Source: M3007 sp046329435 (GTDB taxonomy: Bacteria > Bacteroidota > Bacteroidia > Chitinophagales > Saprospiraceae). Taken from it: DNA of 64,000 nt. Within the stretch, counting starts at the first letter, position 1, and each line of letters starts with the position of its first letter. Position numbers and translations under genes: made by a program. Location: the NCBI GenBank assembly GCA_046329435.1, contig JAXLUR010000009.1, forward strand, positions 62,001 through 126,000. The letters are read 5' to 3'. This document shows positions 1-9,359 of the stretch, one piece after another. The notes under the pieces are model-generated. The model saw only the letters and a program-made list of their open reading frames with translations, ran no database searches and was not told the origin of the DNA.

Positions 1-646
1 CGTCGAGCACGGAGGGATCGAGCTGGTTGTCGCGCACTTTGTTGAGCAGGCTGATAAAACGCTCGTCCGACTGGCGGTAGATGTGTTTCAGTTCGATGCT
101 TACGGGCGGACTTTGCTGCAAGGCGCGGCTGCTGAAAAAATAGGGCGTGGGATAATACTCGCGCAGCATTTGCCACTCCTCGTCTTTGACCACCGGGGGC
201 AGTTGGTGGAGGTCGCCGATCATGAGCAATTGCACGCCGCCGAAGGGCTGGTAACGGTTTTTGAAACGCCGCAACACGTCGTCCACGGCATCGAGCAGGT
301 CGGCGCGCACCATACTGATCTCGTCGATCACCAGCAAGTCGAGACTCTGGATCAGGCGGATTTTATCGCGGGAGAATTTCCGTTGTGCGGAGGCGTCTCT
401 CGCTGCGCCGGGAAAAAAGGGCCCGAACGGCACCTGAAAAAAGGAATGGATCGTCATGCCGCCCGCATTGATCGCCGCCACGCCCGTGGGCGCCACCACG
501 GCCATCCGTTTGACCGGCTCCGATTTGATGCGCTGCAAAAACGTGGTTTTTCCCGTGCCGGCCTTGCCGGTCAGGAACACGTTTTTGCGCGTATGACACA
601 CATATTCGAACGCGAGATCGAGCTGCGGGTTGGATTGCATCGACAT
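1..646 (-). CDS. PIF1-like ATP-dependent DNA helicase, N-terminal part (cut by window edge)
   Basis: About 215 N-terminal residues are present; the gene runs off the left edge. The start is the ATG at 644-646 (MSMQSNPQ...). The Walker A motif LTGKAGTGKTT lies near residue 20, followed by an APTGVAA segment and the Walker B-like segment LLVIDEISMV, then GGVQLLMIGDLHQLPPV and ELKHIYRQSDERFISLLNKV. This series is typical of the PIF1/RecD-like superfamily 1B helicases common in Bacteroidota, which are usually 600-800 residues with extra C-terminal domains not visible here. Family knowledge suggests ATP-driven 5'-3' DNA unwinding in the cytoplasm. The neighbour at 731 runs in the same direction with an 84-bp gap, but I see no sign that the two share a function. 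Family assignment is firm; the exact role is not. Confidence 0.85.
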   Translation of the reverse strand, partial: MSMQSNPQLDLAFEYVCHTRKNVFLTGKAGTGKTTFLQRIKSEPVKRMAVVAPTGVAAINAGGMTIHSFFQVPFGPFFPGAARDASAQRKFSRDKIRLIQSLDLLVIDEISMVRADLLDAVDDVLRRFKNRYQPFGGVQLLMIGDLHQLPPVVKDEEWQMLREYYPTPYFFSSRALQQSPPVSIELKHIYRQSDERFISLLNKVRDNQLDPSVLD

Positions 647-730
647 AGGAGTGGCGAGCGTATGCTCCGGGTAAAGATGCGCCCATCCGGCCCGTTTGTT
701 TGCAGGTGTTGAAAAATAAATTTCAATAAA

Positions 731-2026
731 TCAGAGCCCCAAAGGCAGCTTACCTGCCTTAATTTCAGTCACTTGTGCAGCAGAAAACGGGCTGTCGAGC
801 AAGCCGGAATCTTCCTGCGAACTGCGAAACAGGTCGGCGATAAAATGCAGGCGCTCGCCCAGATCGGCCCAGTCGGTGGCCCCGGTATCGCGCAGGGCGT
901 CGGGCGTCGGATCAATCCGGGCCAGCAGCGCCGCGAGCGCCGGCAGTTCGATGTGCCGCAGCGATTGGGGGAAAGCGGCCCGCAGGTCATGACCGAGCCG
1001 CAGCACGCGCCCCTGCGACAATTCGAGCGTCATCAGGTGGTCGGTCAGGACGCGCCGGACGCTGCACCGAATCCGGTCGATGAAGCGGCTGATCGCCAGA
1101 TCGAGGGCCGAGCGGCGCCCTGCCCAGCGCAGCAGGAGCAGGGCGACATAGGCCAGCCAGCCCCGATACGGGAACAGGGCCGCGAGCAGGCGGCGGGTAA
1201 AATCGGCCGGTTCGGGCACCGCCGCTTCGAGGGCTTCGGCGATTTCGGGTTGCAGGCGGGTTTGTTCGTGAAAGCCGATTTCGAGGTTGGCCAGCAGGAT
1301 CAACTGGGCTTTTTCTCCTTTATTTTCAACAAAAAAAGCCTGGTAATACACGCGGAACGCCCGTTGCAGGCAAGCCTGTCCGTCGGGCGGATCGCCGTCG
1401 CGCAGGGTTCGGCAAAAGGCGTCGATGTTGGCCACTTCGGGCCGGGCATCGTCGAGGCAGCTGTCGATAAACCGGGCAAAAGCGCGGCCGATTTCGGCGT
1501 ACACTTTTTGGTTGCCGCGGCCCACGGCGTCGGCGGCGCGGTCGAGCACGGCGGCGGGGCCGAGGGTATCGCGCAGGAGCTGGCGAAGTTGGTCGGGGTG
1601 TTGGTCCGATCTTTTTTGCAGCAAAACGGCGACCAGTTCATCGGCAGCGGCGCGCAGCTCCGGCGCCGCGTCGAGGGCGCGGTCGAGGGCCTGGCGCAGG
1701 TCTTCGCGACGGATCGAGCGGCCTGCCTGTGCGGAGGCCCAGGTGGCGTAGGTGCACCAGTTGGCGCAAGGGCCCGTGCGGGTGGCCAGGCGCGCGGAGA
1801 GTTCGGCGTAGCTCTGGGTGATTTGAAGGTTTCGCAGCACTGCTTCGGGGTGTTCGGCGATGCGCTCGACCTCGGGGAGGGCGTAGTAGGGAGTTTCCAT
1901 TGGGCAGGCGATTGAAAAGCGGTTGGCGGCGAAGGAAAGCCACACACGGGCGGCGTCCTGCTTTTTGCGGCTATTGGACAGGGAAGGTAAGGGAGTGCCC
2001 GAAAATTGTTTCACAGTTTCAGACAT
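731..2026 (-). CDS. hypothetical protein, about 431 aa
   Basis: I do not recognise this protein. The open frame extends far upstream into the antisense of the next gene, so the start has to be chosen. ATG at 2026 (MSETVKQFSG; another ATG lies at 2032) gives 431 aa, and ATG at 1900 (METPYYALPE) gives 389 aa. The segment between them reads DAARVWLSFAANRFSIA and looks coding, so I prefer the longer form. The protein is rich in Ala, Arg and Leu and looks helical, with one hydrophobic stretch (GWLAYVALLLLRWAG, about residues 285-300) that could be a buried helix or a single membrane segment. There is no signal peptide. It is divergent from the TPR/HTH gene at 2153. Confidence 0.6.
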   Translation of the reverse strand: MSETVKQFSGTPLPSLSNSRKKQDAARVWLSFAANRFSIACPMETPYYALPEVERIAEHPEAVLRNLQITQSYAELSARLATRTGPCANWCTYATWASAQAGRSIRREDLRQALDRALDAAPELRAAADELVAVLLQKRSDQHPDQLRQLLRDTLGPAAVLDRAADAVGRGNQKVYAEIGRAFARFIDSCLDDARPEVANIDAFCRTLRDGDPPDGQACLQRAFRVYYQAFFVENKGEKAQLILLANLEIGFHEQTRLQPEIAEALEAAVPEPADFTRRLLAALFPYRGWLAYVALLLLRWAGRRSALDLAISRFIDRIRCSVRRVLTDHLMTLELSQGRVLRLGHDLRAAFPQSLRHIELPALAALLARIDPTPDALRDTGATDWADLGERLHFIADLFRSSQEDSGLLDSPFSAAQVTEIKAGKLPLGL

Positions 2027-2077
2027 TTCCATCCGCCGACCCGGTTTTCCGCAGCGCATTTTGCCTCCGGATTTCGG

Positions 2078-2085
2078 TAAGTTTG
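2078..2085 (+). promoter_or_regulatory. Bacteroidota-type -7 element
   Basis: TAAGTTTG matches the TAnnTTTG -7 consensus and lies 67 nt before the 2153 start. A TTTTG ends only 14 nt upstream, shorter than the usual 19-23 nt spacing, so the -33 element is uncertain. Confidence 0.4.
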
Positions 2086-2152
2086 CACCGTTTCCCCTCG
2101 CCGCCCTGTTTCGTCTTCCTTTTTTAATACCATACGCTGTCCTGATCCCGCC

Positions 2153-3898
2153 ATGCGCGCCTTTTTCGGTTTTTGGATACACCGGCCTGTGCGTCAACTG
2201 ACGTTGGTTTTTTGTCTTTTTTGTTGGGGTTCGTCGTTTGCACAGGCAGATTTTGATCTTCAGTCTTTCCGCACGGCATCCGATCAGGAGCGCTACCGGA
2301 TGGTGCACCATTTCCCTTTCAGCCGGCTCGATTCGGCCGCAATGGCGCATGCTTACGAACAAATGTATGCGGCGGCCACGCGGCAAAACGACCCCCACTC
2401 CTGCCTGGCGCTGAATTATTACAAATTTCGGGAGCGCAAAAAACTGCGCCTTTCCTACGAACAGATTACAGCGCTGCTGGCAACGATGGAGCAGGAAGCC
2501 GACGCGCATCATTTCGCCGTAGAACGCGCTGTGGCACACCACTTTGCCATTTTTGAAGACTACGACAAGGCGAAAATCAGCCGGGAACAGGTGTACGCGG
2601 CCATCCTGCTCGAGTTCGAGGAATTTAAAAACATCGGTTTCGAACGGTTTCAGGACTACGACATCAGCCGCCTGCTCTTCCATCTGAGCCGTTTTATGTA
2701 CGATCTCGATGATTTTGACAAGGCGCTCGAATACCTGAACGTCGCCGAACGGTTTATTCAGCCCGTCGAGGAACGCTGGCAAACGTATATCCTCGTGTTG
2801 AACTACATCCAGACGATCTACCAGAAACAAAAAGCCTATCCACAGGCCATCGGGTACGCCAAAAAAATCCTGCAATTCTGCCAAAACCTGCACCCTTCCG
2901 ACCCGGACGTGGCCAAAAACTGCCGCATCTGGGAAGGCATCGCCTCCATCGACATTGCTTCGATGCTCGTCGAGCAACACCAGGTTGCCGAAAGCGAACC
3001 CTATGTCAGCCGGGGCTACGAACTCGCCAAAGCCGGCGACCCGAACGACCTGACGGCCCTGCAGGCCGAATACGATGCCCTGCAGGTGCTCATTTCGATC
3101 AAACTGGAACTAGGCTTGCTGGATGAAGCCGCGCACTTGCTGCAGCGGGTGCACGAGATCAATAATGTGCTCGACGCTACCCAAAACAACTACCTGAAAC
3201 ACATCCGCTTCTATCAGTCCTGTGCGAAATATTACCGCCTGACGGGCAACTTCACCGAAGCGTTCCGCTATCTGCAAAACGCGCAAACCCTGCAAGACAG
3301 CCTCCAGCGCCGCAACGACGCCTGGAAATACCAGAAAATCGAACAGCGTTTCGAGGCCGAACGCTACGTGGAGCAACTCTCCCACCTCGAACGCGAAAAA
3401 CAACTGCAGCAACGCCTGCGCAACGCCACCCTGCTGATCCTGGCCCTGGTACTGGCCCTGGGGTTTGTCAACTACTTCCGCTTGCGGGCCAAAAAACGAC
3501 AGGCCCTGGCTGAACTCAGGACTGCGCAAAACGAACTGCATGCTTTCGCCCAAATCTCCCGGGAAAAATCGGAACTGGTGGACAGCCTGCGGCACGAACT
3601 GGAAAAACTTTCGTCGCGGGGCGAACGCAGCGACTACCTCGAACAACTCAGCCGCGCCACCATTCTCACGGAGGCCGACTGGCAACGGTTCCGCATGTTG
3701 TTCGAAAAAGTGCATCCGGATTTTATCGCTTATCAAAAAAACCAGTATCCCGACCTCACCCCCGCCGAAATCCGCCTCCTGGCGCTTGAAAAACTCAACA
3801 TGAGCACCCAGGAAATGGCCAACATGCTGGGCGTGGCCAAGAACACCATCAACCAGACCCGCGTGCGGTTGCGGCGAAAAATAAATTCCTTAAATTAA
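2153..3898 (+). CDS. membrane-anchored TPR protein with C-terminal LuxR-like HTH (putative regulator)
   Basis: 581 aa. An N-terminal signal-like sequence (hydrophobic VFCLFCWGSSFAQ, ending near residue 31) is followed by a long helical region with TPR-like repeats (about 60-400). A single transmembrane helix (LLILALVLALGFVNYF, about 424-442) comes next, then a coiled-coil-like stretch. The C-terminal domain of about 75 residues reads LTPAEIRLLALEKLNMSTQE then MANMLGVAKNTINQTRVRLR, which resembles a LuxR/GerE-type helix-turn-helix. Bacteroidota have many such proteins: TPRs outside, HTH inside, no kinase domain. By family it may sense an envelope signal and regulate transcription; that is inference. 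A paralogue of the same layout lies at 58743-60263. It may act on the cassette that starts at 4013, 114 bp downstream on the same strand. Confidence 0.75.
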   Translation: MRAFFGFWIHRPVRQLTLVFCLFCWGSSFAQADFDLQSFRTASDQERYRMVHHFPFSRLDSAAMAHAYEQMYAAATRQNDPHSCLALNYYKFRERKKLRLSYEQITALLATMEQEADAHHFAVERAVAHHFAIFEDYDKAKISREQVYAAILLEFEEFKNIGFERFQDYDISRLLFHLSRFMYDLDDFDKALEYLNVAERFIQPVEERWQTYILVLNYIQTIYQKQKAYPQAIGYAKKILQFCQNLHPSDPDVAKNCRIWEGIASIDIASMLVEQHQVAESEPYVSRGYELAKAGDPNDLTALQAEYDALQVLISIKLELGLLDEAAHLLQRVHEINNVLDATQNNYLKHIRFYQSCAKYYRLTGNFTEAFRYLQNAQTLQDSLQRRNDAWKYQKIEQRFEAERYVEQLSHLEREKQLQQRLRNATLLILALVLALGFVNYFRLRAKKRQALAELRTAQNELHAFAQISREKSELVDSLRHELEKLSSRGERSDYLEQLSRATILTEADWQRFRMLFEKVHPDFIAYQKNQYPDLTPAEIRLLALEKLNMSTQEMANMLGVAKNTINQTRVRLRRKINSLN

Positions 3899-4012
3899 TC
3901 AAAATCAATCTTTTACGCAAGGCGGGCTTGATTGTCACTTTTTTGTCACTGCCTGTTTTCGTGTTGCTTGCCGGCGGCCGCGCTCTTTTGTGCCATCAAA
4001 AAAATCATTTGT

Positions 4013-6124
4013 ATGGCACTCGAATTCGGCACCCTTCCGCCCGGCACCTACCTCATCATTTCCAGGCTCAGCGGCCAGGCCCTGGCTTTCGACCGCTCGG
4101 GGTCGGAAAACAGGTTCACTACCTACCCGGTCACATTCAAACACCCCGACCCGAAAGACGAATCCCAGTGGTGGAAGATCGTCCAGATCAAAGACCATCC
4201 CTCTTTCCTCATCAGCAGCTACAGCAATCCGCAGCGGCTCTTCAGTTCCGTCCATGAAGACCAGTACGACAACGGGCACCTGCAGTTGCACCCCTCGGAA
4301 GGCGACTATTTCTCGGCTGCCAAAGGCTCCGGCAACAGCTATTACCTGAGGTCGGATGAATTCAGCAGCAGTGTGCTGAACGAAGAACTCCGATACAGCC
4401 CCATCGGAGGCCTCAACGAGCACATGCTCTGGTCGTTCGTAGCGCCCGAGTTATATGGCGTCAACCTGCCCGGCGCGCCGGTTCCGGCCCCCGGCGACAC
4501 GCTGGCCGATCTGAAAATTCAATCGCTCCGGCAACTTTTTGCACTCGACGACAGCGGCTTGCGCAGCATCATCCCCGACCAGTTCAGGTTGTTGATGAAA
4601 AATTCGCCCTCCATCAAATCCCGCTTTTTCAGCAATACCCTGCCAGGTATCAGCCCGCTCGACAGCGACATGGTCGACAACATGGCCGTTGCCTGGGTAT
4701 GCGAGGCCGTTGCGCACTCGACCACCAAGAATTTTAAAGATATTATTGATAAAAAACGCGTCGACGACTATGTGAACTCCCCCGAAGTGAGCGCCAAACG
4801 CATCAGGGAAGGCCAGCACATTTATCAGACTTTTTTCCCGTTGTATTGCACCGACAGTACCGGCAAAGTGCGCTTCCAGCAATACCTCGACGACAAAACG
4901 ATCGACTGGGAAGCCGAACTTTACCATTACCTGAGCAGCACGAGTTTTATCAGCAATGAACTGGCCAAGAAAAAATGGGAACCGCACTGGCTCGACATCA
5001 TCAACCTCACCATTTTCAAATACAAGCAGTTCAAACCTTCGCCCGACCGCGTCGAAAATATCATCAAAGCCTGGCGCCATCACCTGAGCGACCCTTCCAT
5101 CGCCGACACCTGGGGCAACACCGATTTTGTTCCCTGGAACCAATTTGAAAACGACCACGACATTATGGGCGTCGTCTCGACGCAGGCCGGCCTCAAAACC
5201 GCGGTCGATGAACATGGCAACAAAGTGAGCGACGCCGGGGGCAGCGTGAACCTGGGCGTTGTAAAATTTAACAATGTCGCTACCGGCCTCGACCTGCGGG
5301 ACTGGGTCATCAACGGCAAATCCAAATCACTCGGGTTCTGGAACAACCAGTATCCCAAAATTTTCGACCACCCGGTCAGCAGCCCTGTCATTGAAGCCGT
5401 AACGCATGCAGCCGTCGAACTGGGCAAGGCCCAGGGACGCGTCGACAAGGCCCGCTGGGAGGCGCAGGCCCATCCGTTCGGCTGTTTTATCGCCGGCACG
5501 CCCATTTTGCTCAGCGGCGGCGCAACGACGCCCGTGGAGCGGCTGACGCCCGGCCTGAGCGTTTTGTCCAAAGACGGCCAGACTACCTACACCGGCGAGG
5601 AAAAAATTGCCCTGGAGACCGACGTGCCGGTGTATCTCTTCGGCATCGACGACGGGGTGCGGCAGGACGTGCCGTTTTTCTCCGGCGGCCACCTGTTTTA
5701 CACACCAGAAGGCTGGAAAGCGATTGCGCCGGAAACGGCCAGACAGGAAAACCCGCACATCAAAGTGAGCGCCCTGTGCCCCGGCGATTCAGTTTTCAGG
5801 GTGAAAACCACGGCGCCTTTTGCCTACGAACTGGTGCAGATCAAAGACTTTACCGTGGAAGTGCTGCCCGCCGGCAGCAGCCTGTACAGTGTGCACCTGG
5901 TGGACGGCCTGCAGTATTACCACGCCAACGGATACCTCGTCAGCGCCAACTATCCGCAGATGACGGAGTGGCGCCTGCGACAGAATTTTTCCAAACTCAG
6001 CGCCAGGGAACGCGCCTTCCTGCTCAACCACGTCAACGAAATCATCCCGCTGCTACAGCACGCCATCGGGCCCTTTATCACCGCGCCGCTCTTGCGGGCC
6101 CTGCACCAGATCGAGCGCTCCTGA
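4013..6124 (+). CDS. Hint-domain (hedgehog/intein-type) protein with beta-trefoil-like N-terminus
   Basis: 703 aa from ATG 4013 (MALEFGTLPPG). An in-frame upstream start at 3932 would add 27 Cys-rich residues that look like read-through of non-coding sequence. Residues about 1-150 read like a ricin/beta-trefoil fold (PGTYLIISRLSGQALAF, then QWWKIVQI, LRSDEFSSS and MLWSFVAP). The middle (about 160-480) is unrecognised. At Cys491 a Hint domain begins (CFIAGTPILLSGG, VERLTPG), with SGGHLFYTPEGWKAI inside and the closing block YYHANGYLVSAN near 635-650. About 55 residues follow. Hint domains self-cleave at the initial Cys; the Cys and block-B-like His are present, but the end lacks the classical intein His-Asn. 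There is no signal peptide or membrane helix. The downstream genes at 6173 and 7108 are co-directional with 48- and 32-bp gaps. Confidence 0.7.
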   Translation: MALEFGTLPPGTYLIISRLSGQALAFDRSGSENRFTTYPVTFKHPDPKDESQWWKIVQIKDHPSFLISSYSNPQRLFSSVHEDQYDNGHLQLHPSEGDYFSAAKGSGNSYYLRSDEFSSSVLNEELRYSPIGGLNEHMLWSFVAPELYGVNLPGAPVPAPGDTLADLKIQSLRQLFALDDSGLRSIIPDQFRLLMKNSPSIKSRFFSNTLPGISPLDSDMVDNMAVAWVCEAVAHSTTKNFKDIIDKKRVDDYVNSPEVSAKRIREGQHIYQTFFPLYCTDSTGKVRFQQYLDDKTIDWEAELYHYLSSTSFISNELAKKKWEPHWLDIINLTIFKYKQFKPSPDRVENIIKAWRHHLSDPSIADTWGNTDFVPWNQFENDHDIMGVVSTQAGLKTAVDEHGNKVSDAGGSVNLGVVKFNNVATGLDLRDWVINGKSKSLGFWNNQYPKIFDHPVSSPVIEAVTHAAVELGKAQGRVDKARWEAQAHPFGCFIAGTPILLSGGATTPVERLTPGLSVLSKDGQTTYTGEEKIALETDVPVYLFGIDDGVRQDVPFFSGGHLFYTPEGWKAIAPETARQENPHIKVSALCPGDSVFRVKTTAPFAYELVQIKDFTVEVLPAGSSLYSVHLVDGLQYYHANGYLVSANYPQMTEWRLRQNFSKLSARERAFLLNHVNEIIPLLQHAIGPFITAPLLRALHQIERS

Positions 6125-6172
6125 TTTCCTTCGAACAACCATTTTCCACATTACCCAATACTCGAGAAAAAC

Positions 6173-7075
6173 ATGTCCAAAGAAAACGACAGCCTGGACC
6201 TCGCTTCGCTCAACGCCCGTTTCGACCTCTTCCTGCTCGACGATGACCACTACGGGCACATCAAGGAACTGCAACTGGACCAGAGCAACAACTCCGTTCT
6301 GGTTTTGACCAACGGGCAACCGGCATTTGACAACCCCGATAACCCCATCGCGATTGAAAACATCGCCCGCGGGTACAACAATGACCTGGAAGGCGCTACC
6401 CTCTCCTTCGACTTTACCGTCGGCAAGGGGAAAAAACAATACGCGGAACTGATCTTCCCGACCTCCTTTCCACCGGCGGAGTTCCTGCAGGGCACCATCG
6501 GCACGTATGACGACAAAAACGCCAAAACATTCCAGATGGAAATCGCCGGCGTGCGCGACTGTTCCTACACAGTCTTCAACACCACGCTGGGCAACAAAAT
6601 CACCCGACCGGACAACGTCACCGACGACTACCCGAAATGGTCGCCGGAGTTTCCGCAGGCCGGCGATCCCGGCTGGCAGCAATACCCCTTCCGAATGGGT
6701 TACTACACCCTCGCGTTGCGCCGGCTGCACGCAGACACCACCCGGAACCTGAGCGAAGACATCACCGATGTCGTCATTCGTATGTACCGTATGGATAGCG
6801 ATAAGGTCGCGCAGTCTATCCTGATCGCCAATGCCGAAGTCGTCCACGTCGACACTTTTAAGGGCACGCTGAAGATCAGCCTGCACAGCGACGCCGACGC
6901 CATCCACGAGCTATGGGACGGCGAGGGAGAATTTCCGGGCACGCCTTTTCCCCTCATTTTCACGGTGTTGCTCGACGACGTGTCCGACACGCTGAAAGGC
7001 CTGGTGCAAACCGTCGGCTGCCAGCCGAACGAGTTCTTCTTCTGGAAAGGAACACGCATTGATAATTCATTGTAA
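6173..7075 (+). CDS. hypothetical protein, 300 aa, second gene of the Hint cassette
   Basis: I do not recognise this protein. It is acidic, starts MSKENDSLDLASLNARFDLF and has no signal peptide, membrane helix or obvious repeat. The composition and alternating hydrophobics (for example GATLSFDFTVGKGKKQYAEL, GTLKISLHSDADAIHELW, FPLIFTVLLDDVSDTL) suggest a beta-rich globular protein. It lies between the Hint protein and the 681-aa protein with short gaps and the same strand, so the three are probably co-transcribed and may act together. I assign no function. Confidence 0.65.
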   Translation: MSKENDSLDLASLNARFDLFLLDDDHYGHIKELQLDQSNNSVLVLTNGQPAFDNPDNPIAIENIARGYNNDLEGATLSFDFTVGKGKKQYAELIFPTSFPPAEFLQGTIGTYDDKNAKTFQMEIAGVRDCSYTVFNTTLGNKITRPDNVTDDYPKWSPEFPQAGDPGWQQYPFRMGYYTLALRRLHADTTRNLSEDITDVVIRMYRMDSDKVAQSILIANAEVVHVDTFKGTLKISLHSDADAIHELWDGEGEFPGTPFPLIFTVLLDDVSDTLKGLVQTVGCQPNEFFFWKGTRIDNSL

Positions 7076-7107
7076 AAAATTAACAACCAATACTTTACTG
7101 AAAACTT

Positions 7108-9153
7108 ATGAGTTCCCTGACTATCGAAAGCCTTTACGGCATGGAGCCGGAAGCCACCCAGATGCAAACGAAGCAATTTGACTTGATCCTGCAAAACATG
7201 AAGTACTGCCTGCAAAACGGCGACGCCAAACACCAGGACTGGCTCAAAAACTTCATACAGGATACGGTCACCAACCTCCCCGACGACCGCATCAAGTCGC
7301 TGCAAGACGACAAGGTGAAGGACTTTTACAACAACCGGCTGGCCGTGGTGTACCTCGGCCGGGCCTTCGACAACATGACCGGCCAGGGCGCCCCAACCGT
7401 CAAACTGAACGACGAACAACGCCGCCGGCTGGCCCTGTACCTGGCCGCAGGCATGATGAAAGAGCCCGGCTTCGCCTTGCAGAACGCGCAGTTGCTGAAG
7501 GATGCCTACAAGAACTGCACCGACGTGGAGGATTACATCAACGACACACCTCAAAAGTGGGGCTCCCGGCTGCTGAAAAAACTGTACTCCGAAAAAAGCA
7601 ACCTCCTGGGCATCATGAAAGGGTCGCCCGCAGAGGGCAACCGGCGCCTGTCCACCCAGCTCATCAAACTCAAGATGCTCGGCATGGACGACGAGGCCAA
7701 TGTTTTTTACAAAGTTCTGCTGCACAACCATGCCTTGTCGGCCATCGAACTCGTGGAAAACTCGGACCATCTCTGGCAGACAGGCATCGAAGCTTTTATA
7801 AAAGCCATGGAAATGGGCGATGCAGCCACGAAAGTGCTCGATGCCCAGTCTCACGCAAACGCCCTGGCCGTCAAGAAAGAGCTGGAAGAACTGATCAAAC
7901 AAATGGGCAGCATCGAGGCCCTTGCAAAAAGAATCACCTCTTTTGTCGGCGCCAGCACCTCGCCTAAAATCTGGTCCTGGCTCGACAATCTCTCCAAAGC
8001 CATGCCGACCAGGGAACTGGAAAGAGCGAATGCGCTGGGCTGGGGAACCATCGCCAACGGTACAACCCGCGCGGAAGGGATGTTCAAAATTTTAGGCGCC
8101 AAGACAGGCATGGGCGTGATCAAATCCTTGCGTTTTTTTGCCATCATGGGCGGCGTCGCAGCGCCGGTATATTTTATCCTGAAACTCGACAAAAACGACC
8201 CGAAATACGCCGAGAAAAAGGCGCAGTATGCCCTGCAAATTACCGCGGGCCTTTGCCAGGTCATGCCCGAATACCTTATCCCGGCAGCCGGCAATTTTTT
8301 GAAAGGGTCTTTTTTAAAAATTCAGCGCAACCTGTTTTCGCCCAAATTCGAGTCCTGGACCGTCGTGGACGGCCTCAACGACGACATCCGGTTTTTGGAA
8401 GCGCGCGACCTGCAAAGCAGGGTCAAATGGTATGAGGAGGTCTTTTGTGCCACCCGCCGCGAACTCCTGGAGGAGATCAAAAAAACCGTACCCATGACCG
8501 CCGAAGAAGAAAGCGCCTTTACCCTCGAAATTTCAGAAATGGACGTACAACTCAGGGCCGACATGGGCATAGAGGGCTTCTGGGGACGGGAGGTCGGAGC
8601 GCTGGTCGATACGGAAACCGGATCGTTCAAAGGGCTTTCCGAAGTCGAATGGGGCATTGCCGAAGCCCGGTTCAAGGTTTTTTTCAAGGGCGTCGGCTTC
8701 CTGGTGGCCACCGGCCTGGCAATCATGTCTGTCATTGATTTTGTCGCCGATTTCAAGAACGACCAATCCACTGAGAAAAAAGTCCTGAACGGGCTGTCTA
8801 TGGGTATTTCCATCAGCTTCGCCGCTTGTGCGCTGGCCGATACGGTGATTACGGGCATGGGCATCACTTCGGCTGCGGCCACAGCCGTGCCCGTGATCGG
8901 CGTCCTCCTGGCCCTGGGCGGACTGGCCATTGCCGTTGTGACGATGGCTAACGAAAAAAAGCCCCAAAGCCCGGTCGATACTTTTATGAATGAAACCCTG
9001 ATTCCGGCTTTCGGCAGCAATGGTTTTATCAAGGAACTGGATGCCAGCACGAAAGACTGGAAAGCCGACAAGCCGGTGCCGCCGGTCAATCCCTATTCGC
9101 CGGCGAAAGACGGCGGCAAGAAGACGGTGAAGTCTCAACTGGTGATGGCCTGA
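7108..9153 (+). CDS. hypothetical 681-aa protein with hydrophobic hairpin segments
   Basis: No family recognised. Residues about 1-330 are helical and soluble-looking. Residues about 345-365 (SLRFFAIMGGVAAPVYFIL) are hydrophobic. A long charged linker follows (RRELLEEIKKTVPMTAEEE and beyond), then three hydrophobic stretches near the C-terminus: KGVGFLVATGLAIMSVIDFV (about 531-550), NGLSMGISISFAACALADTV (about 562-581) and a Gly/Ala-rich hairpin VIGVLLALGGLAIAVVTMAN (about 597-616). The tail is hydrophilic. The layout of a soluble N-part plus Ala/Gly-rich hairpins and no Sec signal resembles pore-forming colicin-like or fusion-type toxins, but this is composition only. It is the third gene of the Hint cassette, 32 bp after the 300-aa gene. 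A short palindrome with a T-run sits right at its stop codon. Confidence 0.65.
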   Translation: MSSLTIESLYGMEPEATQMQTKQFDLILQNMKYCLQNGDAKHQDWLKNFIQDTVTNLPDDRIKSLQDDKVKDFYNNRLAVVYLGRAFDNMTGQGAPTVKLNDEQRRRLALYLAAGMMKEPGFALQNAQLLKDAYKNCTDVEDYINDTPQKWGSRLLKKLYSEKSNLLGIMKGSPAEGNRRLSTQLIKLKMLGMDDEANVFYKVLLHNHALSAIELVENSDHLWQTGIEAFIKAMEMGDAATKVLDAQSHANALAVKKELEELIKQMGSIEALAKRITSFVGASTSPKIWSWLDNLSKAMPTRELERANALGWGTIANGTTRAEGMFKILGAKTGMGVIKSLRFFAIMGGVAAPVYFILKLDKNDPKYAEKKAQYALQITAGLCQVMPEYLIPAAGNFLKGSFLKIQRNLFSPKFESWTVVDGLNDDIRFLEARDLQSRVKWYEEVFCATRRELLEEIKKTVPMTAEEESAFTLEISEMDVQLRADMGIEGFWGREVGALVDTETGSFKGLSEVEWGIAEARFKVFFKGVGFLVATGLAIMSVIDFVADFKNDQSTEKKVLNGLSMGISISFAACALADTVITGMGITSAAATAVPVIGVLLALGGLAIAVVTMANEKKPQSPVDTFMNETLIPAFGSNGFIKELDASTKDWKADKPVPPVNPYSPAKDGGKKTVKSQLVMA

Positions 9154-9329
9154 AACTGCAGTTTTTTTATATGACACCTGGGATGGATGGCGTGCAGCCG
9201 GCGCTACCGCAATTCGGAAAACGACAGCTGCCGTGCCGCCAGCCATCCCCTCATTTATTTGTTCGGCCAGGTCGCCAGTCACTCGCGACCCAGGTCGCCA
9301 AAATGCCCGGATTTTTCCCGACAAGACCC

Positions 9330-9337
9330 TAACTTTG
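9330..9337 (+). promoter_or_regulatory. -7 element for the 9360 operon
   Basis: TAACTTTG matches TAnnTTTG 22 nt before the proposed TTG start at 9360. No clear TTG/TTTG -33 box is seen at the usual distance. Confidence 0.45.
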
Positions 9338-9359
9338 TCCGAAACGCCGTGCATTCTTC

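Noticed and set aside
2027..2980. Upstream extension of the 731 gene to 749 aa
   Set aside because: The extension overlaps the TPR/HTH gene on the other strand and reads as noise.
9153..9167. Palindrome AAACTGCAGTTT plus T-run after the 681-aa gene as a terminator
   Set aside because: The stem has no room for a loop, so it is too weak to call.
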